The notes: a model not told the origin generated them from the sequence alone. DNA of 64,000 bases from Indibacter alkaliphilus LW1 (GCF_000295935.2 NZ_ALWO02000040.1:62001-126000); one strand, 5' to 3'; counted from the first letter of the stretch, positions 16,324 to 24,985 are shown. Translations and numbers: made by a program.

Positions 16324-17982
16324 ATGAATTTTAATTTCAACAAGACAAAAATCAATCAAGGAACAATCAAAGGGATCTGTTTGCTGTTTTCCGGAATCCT
16401 GATCAGTTCCTGTGCTTCCTTATCACCGGGAAATAATACTTTGGTTGCTACATCAGCACTTCAACCCAAAAAAGCAGAGATGAGCAAGGAAGCCCGTGAA
16501 AACTGGCAACATTTAGATCTGCTTCAGGATACTATCCCAGGCATGAGTGTGGATAGAGCATATAAAGAAATTATCAAAAAGAAAAAAGGCGAAAAAGTCA
16601 TCGTCGCGGTCATAGATTCTGGTATAGACCTAAAGCATGAAGATCTTACAAGCGTACTATGGACGAATTCAGGAGAAATCGCCGGAACAGGTAGAGATGA
16701 TGACAATAACGGGTTTGTGGATGATGTCCATGGTTATAACTTCCTTGGAGAATCTTATAATGAGCAACTGGAATTTGCCAGAATTCTTAGATTAGGCATT
16801 GGAGATGAAGCCTACCAGGCCAAAGCAAGAGCAAGATTTGAGGAACGATTGGCTGAAACCAGCCAAATTGTGGGCCAAGTCCAACAAATGTTCACCGCGC
16901 TTAATGAAGCCGATGCTGCTGTACAAGAAGAACTTGGTCAAGAAAATTATACCCTTGAAGATCTTGAAGGAATTCAAGCCAGTGGACAACTTGCCATGCA
17001 GGTAGGATTCCTCAGTCAAATGCTCAGCAGAGCAGATGATCTGGAAGAAGTCATGGAATCTTTAAATGGGGCTTATGATTATTATTCAGACCAGTTGAAT
17101 TACAACCTGAATGTAGATTTTGATGGCAGAGAAGAAGTCGGTGATGATCCTTATGATTATGATGATCAAGCCTATGGCAATGGCAATCCTAGCCATAGGG
17201 TAAAAGATGAAAGCCATGGAACACATGTGGCCGGAATCATTGCTGCCGATAGAAATAACGCTGAAGGAATCCGTGGTGTAGCTAATAATGTGTCCATCAT
17301 GAGCGTAAGAGCGGTTCCCAATGGGGATGAGTATGACAAAGATATCGCCTTGGCCATTCGATATGCTGTAGACAATGGAGCCAAAGTCATAAATGCCAGT
17401 TTTGGAAAAGACTTTTCACCCAACAAAGAGTGGGTTTACGAAGCTTTACAGTATGCTAGTGAAAAGGATGTTCTTTTTGTGCATGCTGCAGGAAATGATG
17501 GCAAAGACCTGGACAATCCGGAAAATCCAAATTTCCCCAATGACCATGATTTCAATAATGGACAGGAATTTACAGACAATGTCATCACTGTTGGGGCATT
17601 GACAGCACAATATGGTCCTGGTATGATTGCAGCCTTCTCAAATTATGGAGCCAAAAATGTAGATGTGTTTGCACCAGGAGCTCAGATTTACTCCACCATG
17701 CCAGAGGGAGAATACACTTTCCAGAGCGGAACTTCCATGGCAGCTCCCGCTGTAGCAGGCTTAGCGGCATTGATCAGATCATATTACCCGAAATTGACTG
17801 CCGTACAAGTGAAAAAAATCATTATGGAATCAGGCCTGCAACCGGAAGTGAAAGTCAGGGTTGGAGGTGAATCCAATGAGCTTTATGCATTAAGCGAGAT
17901 TTCAAAGTCAGGCAAAATCGCCAATGTATACAACGCTTTGGTGTTGGCAAATCAAGTATCCAAAGGAAAAGTAGAACTATGA
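16324..17982 (+). CDS. Subtilisin-like S8 peptidase lipoprotein with a large insertion
   Basis: 552 residues from ATG 16324. The longer frame from 16267 lacks a proper signal, whereas this start gives a basic N-region and the lipobox LISSC. Catalytic triad: D98 (AVIDSGID), H298 (DESHGTHVAG) and S471 (SGTSMAAPAVAG), with the oxyanion Asn in HAAGND. D and H are about 200 residues apart, compared with roughly 30-60 in ordinary subtilisins. The extra segment (about 130-290) is acidic and helical-looking (many E, Q, A). It ends with a DDP-D-DD stretch that could bind calcium. Probably a membrane-anchored periplasmic or surface protease. It is monocistronic, between the -7 box at 16262 and the terminator at 18057. 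Confidence 0.91.
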   Translation: MNFNFNKTKINQGTIKGICLLFSGILISSCASLSPGNNTLVATSALQPKKAEMSKEARENWQHLDLLQDTIPGMSVDRAYKEIIKKKKGEKVIVAVIDSGIDLKHEDLTSVLWTNSGEIAGTGRDDDNNGFVDDVHGYNFLGESYNEQLEFARILRLGIGDEAYQAKARARFEERLAETSQIVGQVQQMFTALNEADAAVQEELGQENYTLEDLEGIQASGQLAMQVGFLSQMLSRADDLEEVMESLNGAYDYYSDQLNYNLNVDFDGREEVGDDPYDYDDQAYGNGNPSHRVKDESHGTHVAGIIAADRNNAEGIRGVANNVSIMSVRAVPNGDEYDKDIALAIRYAVDNGAKVINASFGKDFSPNKEWVYEALQYASEKDVLFVHAAGNDGKDLDNPENPNFPNDHDFNNGQEFTDNVITVGALTAQYGPGMIAAFSNYGAKNVDVFAPGAQIYSTMPEGEYTFQSGTSMAAPAVAGLAALIRSYYPKLTAVQVKKIIMESGLQPEVKVRVGGESNELYALSEISKSGKIANVYNALVLANQVSKGKVEL

Positions 17983-18056
17983 TACTTCGGTACCAGTGTT
18001 CCAATTGAATAAATTTTCTAAAAACCCAGCAATACCTAGAACTTCAAAAGATCACA

Positions 18057-18090
18057 AAACCGGTTCATGATAGGACCGGTTTCTTTTTTG
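18057..18090 (+). terminator. Rho-independent terminator after the S8 protease gene
   Basis: 8-bp stem AAACCGGT/ACCGGTTT with a 10-nt loop, followed by C and six T. It isolates the thiamin operon promoter that begins 14 bp later. Confidence 0.85.
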
Positions 18091-18103
18091 CTTTCCTATT
18101 TCC

Positions 18104-18111
18104 TACCTTTG
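18104..18111 (+). promoter_or_regulatory. thiM: -7 box (TACCTTTG) of the thiamin operon
   Basis: Exact TAnnTTTG match placed so that transcription would begin at about 18116-18118, the 5' end of the riboswitch aptamer. That positional agreement is the main support; the -33 element is not clear. Confidence 0.6.
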
Positions 18112-18115
18112 AGAA

Positions 18116-18189
18116 GCTTTAGGGGTGCCCGGGCGGGCTGAGAATATACCCTTTGAACCTGATACGGATGATACCGGCGAAGGAAAAAG
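18116..18189 (+). promoter_or_regulatory. TPP (THI-element) riboswitch
   Basis: The conserved TPP aptamer cores are all visible: AGGGGTGCC, GGGCTGAGA, ACCCTTTGAACCTGAT, GGATGATACCGGCGAAGG. Terminal CTTT and AAAG can close stem P1. Thiamin pyrophosphate binding represses the downstream genes. The 74 nt between the aptamer and the thiM ATG show no convincing terminator, so control may be at translation, but that is inference. Confidence 0.97.
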
Positions 18190-18263
18190 TCCCACCTGAC
18201 CAAAGCCTTGGCTTGCTGTGCTCCTGAAGTTTTTTATCTCATTCATCAACCCATTTTCAAATC

Positions 18264-19055
18264 ATGGAAGCAATAACCAACGCATTTAAAAAAGTAAAAG
18301 AGCAATCCCCACTAGTCCAGAGCATTACCAATTATGTGGTCATGAACAACACGGCCAATGCATTGTTGTCATTGGGTGCATCTCCAATCATGGCCCATGC
18401 AAGATCCGAAATGGAGGACATGGTCAGCATTATAAGTGCTCTTGTAGTCAATATAGGTACTTTGGATGAATACTGGGTGGAAAGCATGTTGGCAGCAGCT
18501 AAGAAAGCCAAATCAATGGAAAAACCTTTTGTGCTCGACCCCGTGGGAGCAGGAGCCACTCCATACAGAAATCAAACACTTACCCAACTGATCCAGATCG
18601 GCCCATCCATCATCCGGGGAAATGCCTCTGAAATCATGTCTTTGGCATCCGTTAATATTCAATCAAAAGGTGTGGATAGCAGCAACACTTCTGATGAGGC
18701 TTTGGATGCTGGAAAAAGACTTTCAAATGAAACAGGTGCTGTTGTCTGCATTTCCGGAGAAGTAGATTATGTGATTTTAAGAGATAAAGTCGGAAAAATC
18801 AAAAACGGAAATCCTATGATGGCCAAAGTAACTGGAATGGGTTGTACCGCTTCTGCTATAGTTGGAGCTTTTGCTGCCGTTGAAAAGGACCTTTTCACGG
18901 CTACTATGGCGGCTATGGCTGTAATGGGAGTTGCAGGAGATTTAGCTGCTGAAAAGGCCGAGGGACCAGGAACCCTTCAACTACATTTCTATGATGCACT
19001 TTATCAACTAAACCCAGAACAATTGGCTGAAAAGGCTATTGTAGAATTCCAATAA
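18264..19055 (+). CDS. thiM: Hydroxyethylthiazole kinase ThiM
   Basis: 263 residues, normal length. Family blocks present: PLVQSITNYVVMNNTANALLS at the start, then VVNIGT, FVLDPVGAGATPYR, RGNASEI, and the C-terminal GMGCTASAIVGAFAA, which carries the conserved cysteine of the anion hole. The enzyme phosphorylates 4-methyl-5-(2-hydroxyethyl)thiazole in the cytoplasm, salvaging the thiazole half of thiamin. It is the first gene after the TPP riboswitch, and its TAA overlaps the thiE ATG by one base (TAATG). Confidence 0.96.
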   Translation: MEAITNAFKKVKEQSPLVQSITNYVVMNNTANALLSLGASPIMAHARSEMEDMVSIISALVVNIGTLDEYWVESMLAAAKKAKSMEKPFVLDPVGAGATPYRNQTLTQLIQIGPSIIRGNASEIMSLASVNIQSKGVDSSNTSDEALDAGKRLSNETGAVVCISGEVDYVILRDKVGKIKNGNPMMAKVTGMGCTASAIVGAFAAVEKDLFTATMAAMAVMGVAGDLAAEKAEGPGTLQLHFYDALYQLNPEQLAEKAIVEFQ

Positions 19056-19705
19056 TGATAAAATCATTTCCTTACAGACTATACTTGGTAACAGACGAGG
19101 CACTTTGTCTGGGTAGAGATTTTTTTTGGGTAGTGGAAGAGGCGATCAAAGGTGGAGTAGACCTTGTTCAGCTCAGAGAAAAAAATCTTGGAATGGAAGC
19201 GTTTATCCAAAAGGCAATCAGGCTCAAGGAAATATGTGAGAAGTACAGGGTGCCATTGATCATCAACGACTCGGTAGCTGTGGCACAGGCCGTAAATGCC
19301 GATGGCCTGCATATTGGCCAAAATGATACTTCAATATTTTCTGCCAAGAAAATATTGGGCATAGACTACCCAATTGGGCTTTCACTGGAGAAAAAAGAAG
19401 AATTATATCAAGCCCAAGCTAAAGAGGCCTGGTATTTTGGTATAAGTCCAATTTACTCCACCCCTACCAAAACGGATACTTTCTTTGAATGGGGACTGCA
19501 AGGACTTGCTGACATGAGAAGGTCCACAGACAAAAAACTGATTGCTATTGGTAGAGTCAAAGAGTCCAACGCAGCCGAAATTATAAGTCATGGGGCAGAC
19601 TGTCTCGCTGTAGTCTCAGGAATCTGTTCTGCCAGTGCACCTGCAAAAGCAGCAGAGGCTCTCAGAATTGAAATAGAAAAAGGCTTAAAGCAACAATTAT
19701 GGTGA
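19055..19705 (+). CDS. thiE: Thiamin-phosphate synthase ThiE
   Basis: 216 residues, a TIM-barrel protein of usual size. Motifs: YLVTDEALC at strand 1, VDLVQLREKN (pyrophosphate/HMP-PP site), LIINDSVAVAQAVNADGLHIGQND, and YFGISPIYSTPTKTD for thiazole-phosphate contact. The late glycine loop reads AIGRVKESNAAEI, where most ThiE proteins have AIGGI; the Arg is a mild oddity. It couples HMP-PP with thiazole phosphate to give thiamin monophosphate. It overlaps thiM by 1 bp and thiD by 7 bp, indicating translational coupling. Confidence 0.95.
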   Translation: MIKSFPYRLYLVTDEALCLGRDFFWVVEEAIKGGVDLVQLREKNLGMEAFIQKAIRLKEICEKYRVPLIINDSVAVAQAVNADGLHIGQNDTSIFSAKKILGIDYPIGLSLEKKEELYQAQAKEAWYFGISPIYSTPTKTDTFFEWGLQGLADMRRSTDKKLIAIGRVKESNAAEIISHGADCLAVVSGICSASAPAKAAEALRIEIEKGLKQQLW

Positions 19706-20529
19706 AAACTTACATACCTGTACTCAGCATTGCAGGCTCTGATAGTGGAGGAGGTGCAGGGATTCAGGCAGACCTGAAGACATTCTCTGCATTAGGTTGC
19801 TACGGCATGACCGTAATCACCGCAACAACTGCCCAAAACACAAAAGGAGTAAGAAGTATCAACAGTATTCCTGTCAAGCATATCAGGGAACAATTGGAAG
19901 CCATTTTGGAGGATATCTACCCAAAAGCAATAAAAATCGGTATGGTCAACCAACCTGAAGTGGCCATTGCCATTGCTGATATGCTCAAAAATCATCCAAA
20001 GGTCCCTATTGTTTTTGATCCGGTAATGGTCGCTACTTCAGGGGATCGCTTAATCGCTTTTGATACCATTCAGGTATTAAAAGAAACACTCTTCCCCATT
20101 TCTACCCTGCTCACTCCAAATTTGGATGAAGCAACTATACTTTCAGGCCTGGAAGTGAATTCTGAAAATCTGATGGAAGCATCGGGAAGGGAGATTGTCA
20201 ATATGGGTTGTCAGGCCGTTTTGATCAAAGGAGGTCATCTTAAAAATCCTATTGTCAAAGACCTTTTGATTCAGAAAGGTGAAAAAGCGATCACATTTGA
20301 AAGCCAATATGTCAATACTAAAAATTTACATGGAACCGGGTGCACGCTGTCCTCTGCGATAGCTGCTGAATTGGCAAAAGGAAATTCCATGCCCGTAGCG
20401 ATTACAAATGCCAAATCCTATATCAATGGAGCCATTGAATCCGGCAAAGATATCACTACTGGAAGCGGCCATGGTCCCTTAAATCATTTTTATGAACCTC
20501 AAAAACAAATCATCGATGAAGTGGAGTGA
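19699..20529 (+). CDS. thiD: HMP/HMP-phosphate kinase ThiD
   Basis: 276 residues. Ribokinase-fold motifs: VLSIAGSDSGGGAGIQADLKTF at the N-terminus, YGMTVITATTAQNT, KIGMV, FDPVMVATSGD, LTPNLDEA, VLIKGGHL and the catalytic-loop HGTGCTLSSAIAA near residue 214. The enzyme makes HMP-PP by two successive phosphorylations, feeding ThiE. It overlaps thiE by 7 bp and tenA by 14 bp, so the four salvage genes form one tightly packed unit under the TPP riboswitch. Confidence 0.96.
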   Translation: MVKTYIPVLSIAGSDSGGGAGIQADLKTFSALGCYGMTVITATTAQNTKGVRSINSIPVKHIREQLEAILEDIYPKAIKIGMVNQPEVAIAIADMLKNHPKVPIVFDPVMVATSGDRLIAFDTIQVLKETLFPISTLLTPNLDEATILSGLEVNSENLMEASGREIVNMGCQAVLIKGGHLKNPIVKDLLIQKGEKAITFESQYVNTKNLHGTGCTLSSAIAAELAKGNSMPVAITNAKSYINGAIESGKDITTGSGHGPLNHFYEPQKQIIDEVE

Positions 20530-21172
20530 AAAAGCCTGGGAACGTATAAGCCCGCTATATAGTAAAATCATTCAAATGCCTTTCAACCAAGAATTGATGA
20601 ATGGCTCCTTACCCAAAGAAAAATTTAAATTTTATATGGCTCAGGATGCCTATTATTTGGGTGAGTTTGGAAAAACACTGAGCACCATTTCAGGCAAACT
20701 GGGGGATTTGGAACAGGTTTTGGCGTTTTCCCAATTTGCTTCCGGGGCTATTGTTGTAGAAAGAGCACTGCATGAAAGTTACTTTGTGGAATTGGGCTTG
20801 CCTGAAGAGGTTCAGCCCTCCCCTACCTGTCTGCTTTACACCAATTTCCTACTCAAGACTGCTGCTTACGGTAATGTGGAGACAGCTGTAGCCGGTGTGT
20901 TGCCATGTTTTTGGATTTACAAAAAAGTAGGGGATCATATTTTTGCAGAGCAAGACAAGTTCCCCAACAATCCCTACAAAAACTGGATTGATACCTACTC
21001 TGGAGAAGACTTTGCAGAATCAGTGGTCAAAGCCATTGAAATAACAGATAAATTGGCAGCCAAGGTCAGTCCTTCAGCCCAAGAAGAAATGTTTACGGCA
21101 TTTGAAATGGCCAGTAAATTGGAGTGGATGTTTTGGGATTCGGCTTATCGGTTGGAGAAGTGGGCTGTTTAA
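20516..21172 (+). CDS. tenA: TenA-family aminopyrimidine aminohydrolase (thiaminase II)
   Basis: 218 residues from ATG 20516. The frame extends to 20492, but MKWSEKAWERISPLY is the typical TenA N-terminus. Key residues: the nucleophilic Cys in GVLPCFWIYKKVG, and the late Glu in EMASKLEWMFWDSAY, as in B. subtilis TenA. The protein hydrolyses 4-amino-5-aminomethyl-HMP to HMP, salvaging pyrimidine from degraded thiamin. It starts inside the 3' end of thiD. No obvious terminator follows; the next 390 bp are repeat-rich. Confidence 0.94.
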   Translation: MKWSEKAWERISPLYSKIIQMPFNQELMNGSLPKEKFKFYMAQDAYYLGEFGKTLSTISGKLGDLEQVLAFSQFASGAIVVERALHESYFVELGLPEEVQPSPTCLLYTNFLLKTAAYGNVETAVAGVLPCFWIYKKVGDHIFAEQDKFPNNPYKNWIDTYSGEDFAESVVKAIEITDKLAAKVSPSAQEEMFTAFEMASKLEWMFWDSAYRLEKWAV

Positions 21173-21381
21173 AATCTAGAATTCATTTCCCGCAATGACG
21201 CAAAGAGAAAAAGAAGTTGAAAAGCTTGATTGACCAAAATGGCTGTTTTCTTGGTGTTTTTGCTTGAACTGATGTTTTGAGGACGAGAAGATTTGTGCAG
21301 GAGACTCAACCTGATGGTAATGCCAATTCATCAAATCTTTCAAATTTACAATTTATTGGTAAACAGACGATTTTCAATCTG

Positions 21382-21421
21382 AAATCTTAAATCTTAAATC
21401 TTAAATCTTAAATCTTAAATC
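21382..21421. repeat. Tandem heptamer array (AAATCTT)5.7
   Basis: Five perfect copies of the 7-bp unit AAATCTT plus a partial AAATC. No coding capacity. It lies 70 bp before a second, unrelated heptamer array. Confidence 0.95.
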
Positions 21422-21490
21422 GCATATAGACCCCTCCTCCGTCGGGGAGACATGGTGAAGATTGTTCCAGTCTTGATCATCAAAAAAAAC

Positions 21491-21560
21491 TTCATCCTTC
21501 ATCCCTCATCCCTTATCCTTCATCCCTCATACCTCATCCTTCATCCTTCATCCTTTTTCC
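21491..21560. repeat. Degenerate heptamer array (YTCATCC), about 10 units
   Basis: Consecutive 7-mers TTCATCC, TTCATCC, CTCATCC, CTTATCC, TTCATCC, CTCATAC, CTCATCC, TTCATCC, TTCATCC, TTTTTCC. Same unit family as the 28-copy array at 50985. It ends 5 bp before the stop codon of the minus-strand gene. Confidence 0.9.
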
Positions 21561-21565
21561 CCCTT

Positions 21566-24511
21566 CTACCTCAGCGCTTCCCACAAAATCTCCACTGGAT
21601 GCTTAGCTTTTTTGCCTGTACCATCGGCAATCTGATGGCGACAGGATGTACCCGGAGCAGCAATCAATGTACCTTCTGCAGCTTCCCTCACAGCGGGGAA
21701 CAAGACCATCTCCCCAATCTGCATACTGAGCTCATAATGTTCTTTTTCATATCCAAATGATCCTGCCATCCCGCAACAGCCAGAGGGAATGATCTCTACA
21801 CTGTAATTTGTTGGAAGGCTAAGCAATTTCTGCGTCCAAGTAAGGGATGATATAGCTTTCTGGTGACAGTGACCATGTAGTTTGATATTCTGAGCCTGGC
21901 CGGTAAACTGATCGCTTGTAATATTGCCTGCAGCAATTTCCCTTCCGATAAATTCATCAATGGTCAGGGTATGAAATTTCAGTTTTTTTGCCGCTTCCAC
22001 CCATTTCGGGCTGACCAACTTGGGATACTCATCTCTGAAACCCAATATTGCCGATGGCTCAATCCCTACCAGAGGAGTATTGCTATCAATCAGTTTTTCA
22101 AAAATTTCCACATTGGCATCTGCATGCTTTCTGGCCTTAACCAATAAACCTTTGGAAAGTGCTGACCTTCCGCTTTCCTGATGGTCAATCACCTTTACGT
22201 CATAGCCTAATCTATTAAGTAATTTGATGGCAGTAATTCCTATTTCAGTATCGTTATAATTGGTGAATTCATCCACAAACAAATAAATGGTTTTGATGAT
22301 TTTCTCTGGAACAGGAAGTTGTGGATAGCTTTTCTTATACCAAGTTCTGAGATTCACCTTTTGGAGGGTGGGCAACTGCCTTTTTGATGCCACTCCAAGA
22401 ATGGATTTCATCAAGCCACTGGTCAGACCATTATTCAATGCAAAATTGCTTAGCCCAGGTAAAACTCCCGCCAGTCCATTGAGGTCATTGATATGGGCAA
22501 ATGCCTTAGAGCGCAGAGGGACTCCATGTTGCTTTTGGTATTGGTAAAGGAATTCGGCCTTCATAGAGGCCATATCCACATTGGAAGGACATTCAGCCGT
22601 ACAGCCTTTGCAGGAGAGACAAAGGTCCAAGGCCTCTTTGATTTCAGGATGGTCAAAGGGGTTGGATTTTTTATCCAAAGTCAAAAATTCCCTCAGGGTA
22701 TTGGCCCTGCCCCGTGTGGTATCCTTTTCATTTCTGGTGGCTTGATAGCTTGGGCACATGGTTCCTCCTGAAGCCGGTAATTTCCTGCAATCTCCCGAGC
22801 CATTGCACTTCTCCGCCATTCTCAAAAATCCGCCCACATGTCCAAAATCCATCAATGTTTCCTGCGCAGGAGTCTTCATGTCAGGCTCATATCGGAGAAA
22901 AGTATTCATAGGAGCCGTATCCACGATTTTACCGGGGTTGAAGATGTTATCAGGATCCCAAGTGTATTTGATTCTTCGGAAAAGTTGGTAATTATCCTCT
23001 CCGACCATGATGGGAATAAAAGGTGCCCTCACACGACCATCTCCGTGTTCACCGGAAAGTGAACCATTGTATTTCTTCACCAGTTTGGCTACATCCAGAG
23101 AGATCTGATAAAATTCTTCCTGGTCTTTCTTTTTCTTCAAATCCAATATTGGCCGTAGGTGTATTTCCCCTGCACCCGCATGAGCATAGTGGACAGGTTC
23201 CTGCCCATACGCCTCCATCATTTTGTCAAATTCATCAATATAGGCGGCAAGGTCTTCGATATCCACTGCGGTATCTTCTATACAGGCTACTGCTTTTCTG
23301 TCTCCCGGGATATTGGCAAGCAGTCCAAGGCCTGCCGAACGAAGGGCCCAGGCAGACTTGGTCTTGTCAGGCCCGATAATAGGGTAGGCATAACCTAAAT
23401 CTGTAGCCTTAAAATCTGCTATCAGCTGTTGAGCTTTTGATCTGGCTTCATCTTCTGTATTCCCGGTGAATTCCACCATCAACAAGGCCATAGGGTCGCC
23501 TTCCACGAAATACCGATTTTTGCTGTATTCAATACTTTCTTTGGTACAGTCCAGGATAATCTTATCCATCAATTCTACTGCTGTAGCGGGATGTTTCATG
23601 GCGACCTGCGCAGCAAGCATGCTTTGGTGAATGGATTCAAAATGAGCTGCGACTACTACTTCTACCGGATCCGGTAAAGGGTCAAGGGATATTTTGATTT
23701 CCGTGGTAAATGCCAAGGTTCCTTCTGATCCGGAAAGCAGTTTGCAGAAATTAAACAGCTCTCCTCCTTCTTGAAAAACATCTGTATCCAGCAAGGCATC
23801 TACAGCATAACCTGTGTTTCTTCTATGGATACTTTTCTTTGGGAAATTCTCCTCTATATTTTTTTTAGCTGTGGGATCGGACAATTCAAGTTTGAGTTGC
23901 CTATAGACCTCTCCTTCTAGACTATCCAACTTGCATTTTGCTTCAAACTCATTCTTTGAGATAGGTTCGAAAATAGCCTCATTTCCGTCAGAAAGTATAG
24001 TTTTCAACTGAATGACTTTATCTCGAGTGGTACCATATACAATGGAAGTTGTTCCAGAAGAGTTGTTGCCCACCATGCCGCCTATCATGGCCCTATTGGC
24101 AGTGGAAGTAATGGGGCTGAAAAATAGTCCGTGTGGTTTAAGGAACCTATTGAGTTCATCTCTGACCACACCAGGCTGAACCCTGACCCACCTTTCCTCC
24201 TGATTGAATTCGAGAATAGAGGTGAAGTACTTAGAAACATCCACTACTATTCCGTTGCCCACGCATTGGCCTGCCAAGGAAGTCCCAGCTGTGCGGGGAA
24301 TCAATGAAGTCTTATTTACCTTTGCGAAAAGAATCAATTGCCGGATGTCTTCTACACTTTTAGGAAGTGCCACTGCCAAGGGCATTTCTCTGTAAACAGA
24401 GGCATCCGTGGCATAAAGTGTTTTGGTGAGGGAATCAAATTTCAGGTCTCCTGCCAGTTTTGCTTTAAGGTTTTCCAGGGCAGGCAATAGGTTAGGTTTG
24501 GTCAAAGTCAT
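21566..24511 (-). CDS. FAD-binding and [4Fe-4S]-binding oxidoreductase (YdiJ/D-lactate dehydrogenase-like)
   Basis: 981 residues, a fusion typical of YdiJ-type proteins. The N-terminal half is a PCMH-type FAD domain: PRTAGTSLAGQCVGNGIVVD at residues 72-91, MIGGMVGNNSSGTTSIVYGT, GSEGTLAFTTE, and the FAD-oxidase C-domain with AHAGAGEIHLRP and LSGEHGDGRVRAPF. The C-terminal half is GlpC-like: a first cysteine cluster CNGSGDCR...TMCPSY, a second CLSCKGCTAECPSN near 630, then the CCG-domain motifs GHCHQKA and SGCCGMAGSFGYE near 910. It likely oxidises D-lactate or another 2-hydroxyacid and passes electrons to quinone at the membrane. Monocistronic; a -7 box lies immediately before its ATG. Confidence 0.93.
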   Translation of the reverse strand: MTLTKPNLLPALENLKAKLAGDLKFDSLTKTLYATDASVYREMPLAVALPKSVEDIRQLILFAKVNKTSLIPRTAGTSLAGQCVGNGIVVDVSKYFTSILEFNQEERWVRVQPGVVRDELNRFLKPHGLFFSPITSTANRAMIGGMVGNNSSGTTSIVYGTTRDKVIQLKTILSDGNEAIFEPISKNEFEAKCKLDSLEGEVYRQLKLELSDPTAKKNIEENFPKKSIHRRNTGYAVDALLDTDVFQEGGELFNFCKLLSGSEGTLAFTTEIKISLDPLPDPVEVVVAAHFESIHQSMLAAQVAMKHPATAVELMDKIILDCTKESIEYSKNRYFVEGDPMALLMVEFTGNTEDEARSKAQQLIADFKATDLGYAYPIIGPDKTKSAWALRSAGLGLLANIPGDRKAVACIEDTAVDIEDLAAYIDEFDKMMEAYGQEPVHYAHAGAGEIHLRPILDLKKKKDQEEFYQISLDVAKLVKKYNGSLSGEHGDGRVRAPFIPIMVGEDNYQLFRRIKYTWDPDNIFNPGKIVDTAPMNTFLRYEPDMKTPAQETLMDFGHVGGFLRMAEKCNGSGDCRKLPASGGTMCPSYQATRNEKDTTRGRANTLREFLTLDKKSNPFDHPEIKEALDLCLSCKGCTAECPSNVDMASMKAEFLYQYQKQHGVPLRSKAFAHINDLNGLAGVLPGLSNFALNNGLTSGLMKSILGVASKRQLPTLQKVNLRTWYKKSYPQLPVPEKIIKTIYLFVDEFTNYNDTEIGITAIKLLNRLGYDVKVIDHQESGRSALSKGLLVKARKHADANVEIFEKLIDSNTPLVGIEPSAILGFRDEYPKLVSPKWVEAAKKLKFHTLTIDEFIGREIAAGNITSDQFTGQAQNIKLHGHCHQKAISSLTWTQKLLSLPTNYSVEIIPSGCCGMAGSFGYEKEHYELSMQIGEMVLFPAVREAAEGTLIAAPGTSCRHQIADGTGKKAKHPVEILWEALR

Positions 24512-24515
24512 AGCT

Positions 24516-24523
24516 CAAAAATA
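24516..24523 (-). promoter_or_regulatory. Candidate -7 box (TATTTTTG) abutting the FAD/Fe-S gene start
   Basis: Exact TAnnTTTG match on the minus strand, only 4 bases before the ATG at 24511. If used, the mRNA would be leaderless or nearly so. No -33 TTTG at the ideal distance, so chance is possible. Confidence 0.38.
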
Positions 24524-24682
24524 AGCAATAGAAGTTTTCCTTTTAGGGATTGGAGGAAGAAAAAGGGTAAGTGTAAGTTTTAAAATATTTTTGAATCTGA
24601 AAAATTAAATTCTACCGACAAACCATCTGCGCACATCAGCGATATCTGAGGGGTAAAATCCAATGAAATTTTGATAAACAAT

Positions 24683-24946
24683 ATGTTTTCCCTAACTTAT
24701 AGCATGGTTGTAAGAAAAAAACATACCAAGATCCAAAAATCCGCTAGTTATCCAAGCCTTGACGTCATGGAAAAATCAGCAGGCAGACAGCTACAGTACC
24801 ATAACCTTTACCAGGTCAGTGAACAGAGTTCGGAACTTTTTGTGGAAGATTTGGATCAAGAAGAAAATGACAGCACTTCCAACCATTTGGTTTTGATAGT
24901 TCTTGGTTTCCTTGTGATCCTTTCTATCTCTCTCTTTTTTCTTTAA
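24683..24946 (+). CDS. Small hypothetical protein with C-terminal membrane anchor
   Basis: 87 residues from ATG 24683 (ATG 24704, MVVRKKHTK, is an alternative). The first two thirds are hydrophilic and end in an acidic stretch VEDLDQEENDS. The last 20 residues (HLVLIVLGFLVILSISLFFL) form one transmembrane helix with the C-terminus at the membrane, a tail-anchor arrangement. No family recognised. Codon use and a gene-free opposite strand make it plausible, but the start and the reality of the gene are uncertain. It precedes the ydcF-like gene by 83 bp. Confidence 0.5.
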   Translation: MFSLTYSMVVRKKHTKIQKSASYPSLDVMEKSAGRQLQYHNLYQVSEQSSELFVEDLDQEENDSTSNHLVLIVLGFLVILSISLFFL

Positions 24947-24957
24947 TTTCCCCCTAA

Positions 24958-24985
24958 TTTGCATTTAGATTATACGATAGTTTTG
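24958..24985 (+). promoter_or_regulatory. Candidate promoter for the YdcF-like gene
   Basis: TTTG at 24958-24961 and TAGTTTTG at 24978-24985 with a 16-bp spacer, slightly short of the preferred ~19. It predicts a leader of about 38 nt. Confidence 0.45.

Larger units (their letters stand above)
21173..21565. other. Repeat-rich intergenic region between convergent tenA and FAD/Fe-S genes
   Basis: 393 bp with no credible gene. It contains an (AAATCTT)n array (21382-21421) and a YTCATCC heptamer array (21491-21560), annotated separately. The first 130 bp include GCAATGACGCAAAGAG, which resembles a decayed short repeat. A frame at 21452-21760 merely translates the heptamers and the antisense of the neighbouring gene. 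Confidence 0.6.

Noticed and set aside
21452-21760. 102-residue plus-strand frame after tenA
   Set aside because: Made of heptamer repeat translation plus the antisense of the FAD/Fe-S gene.
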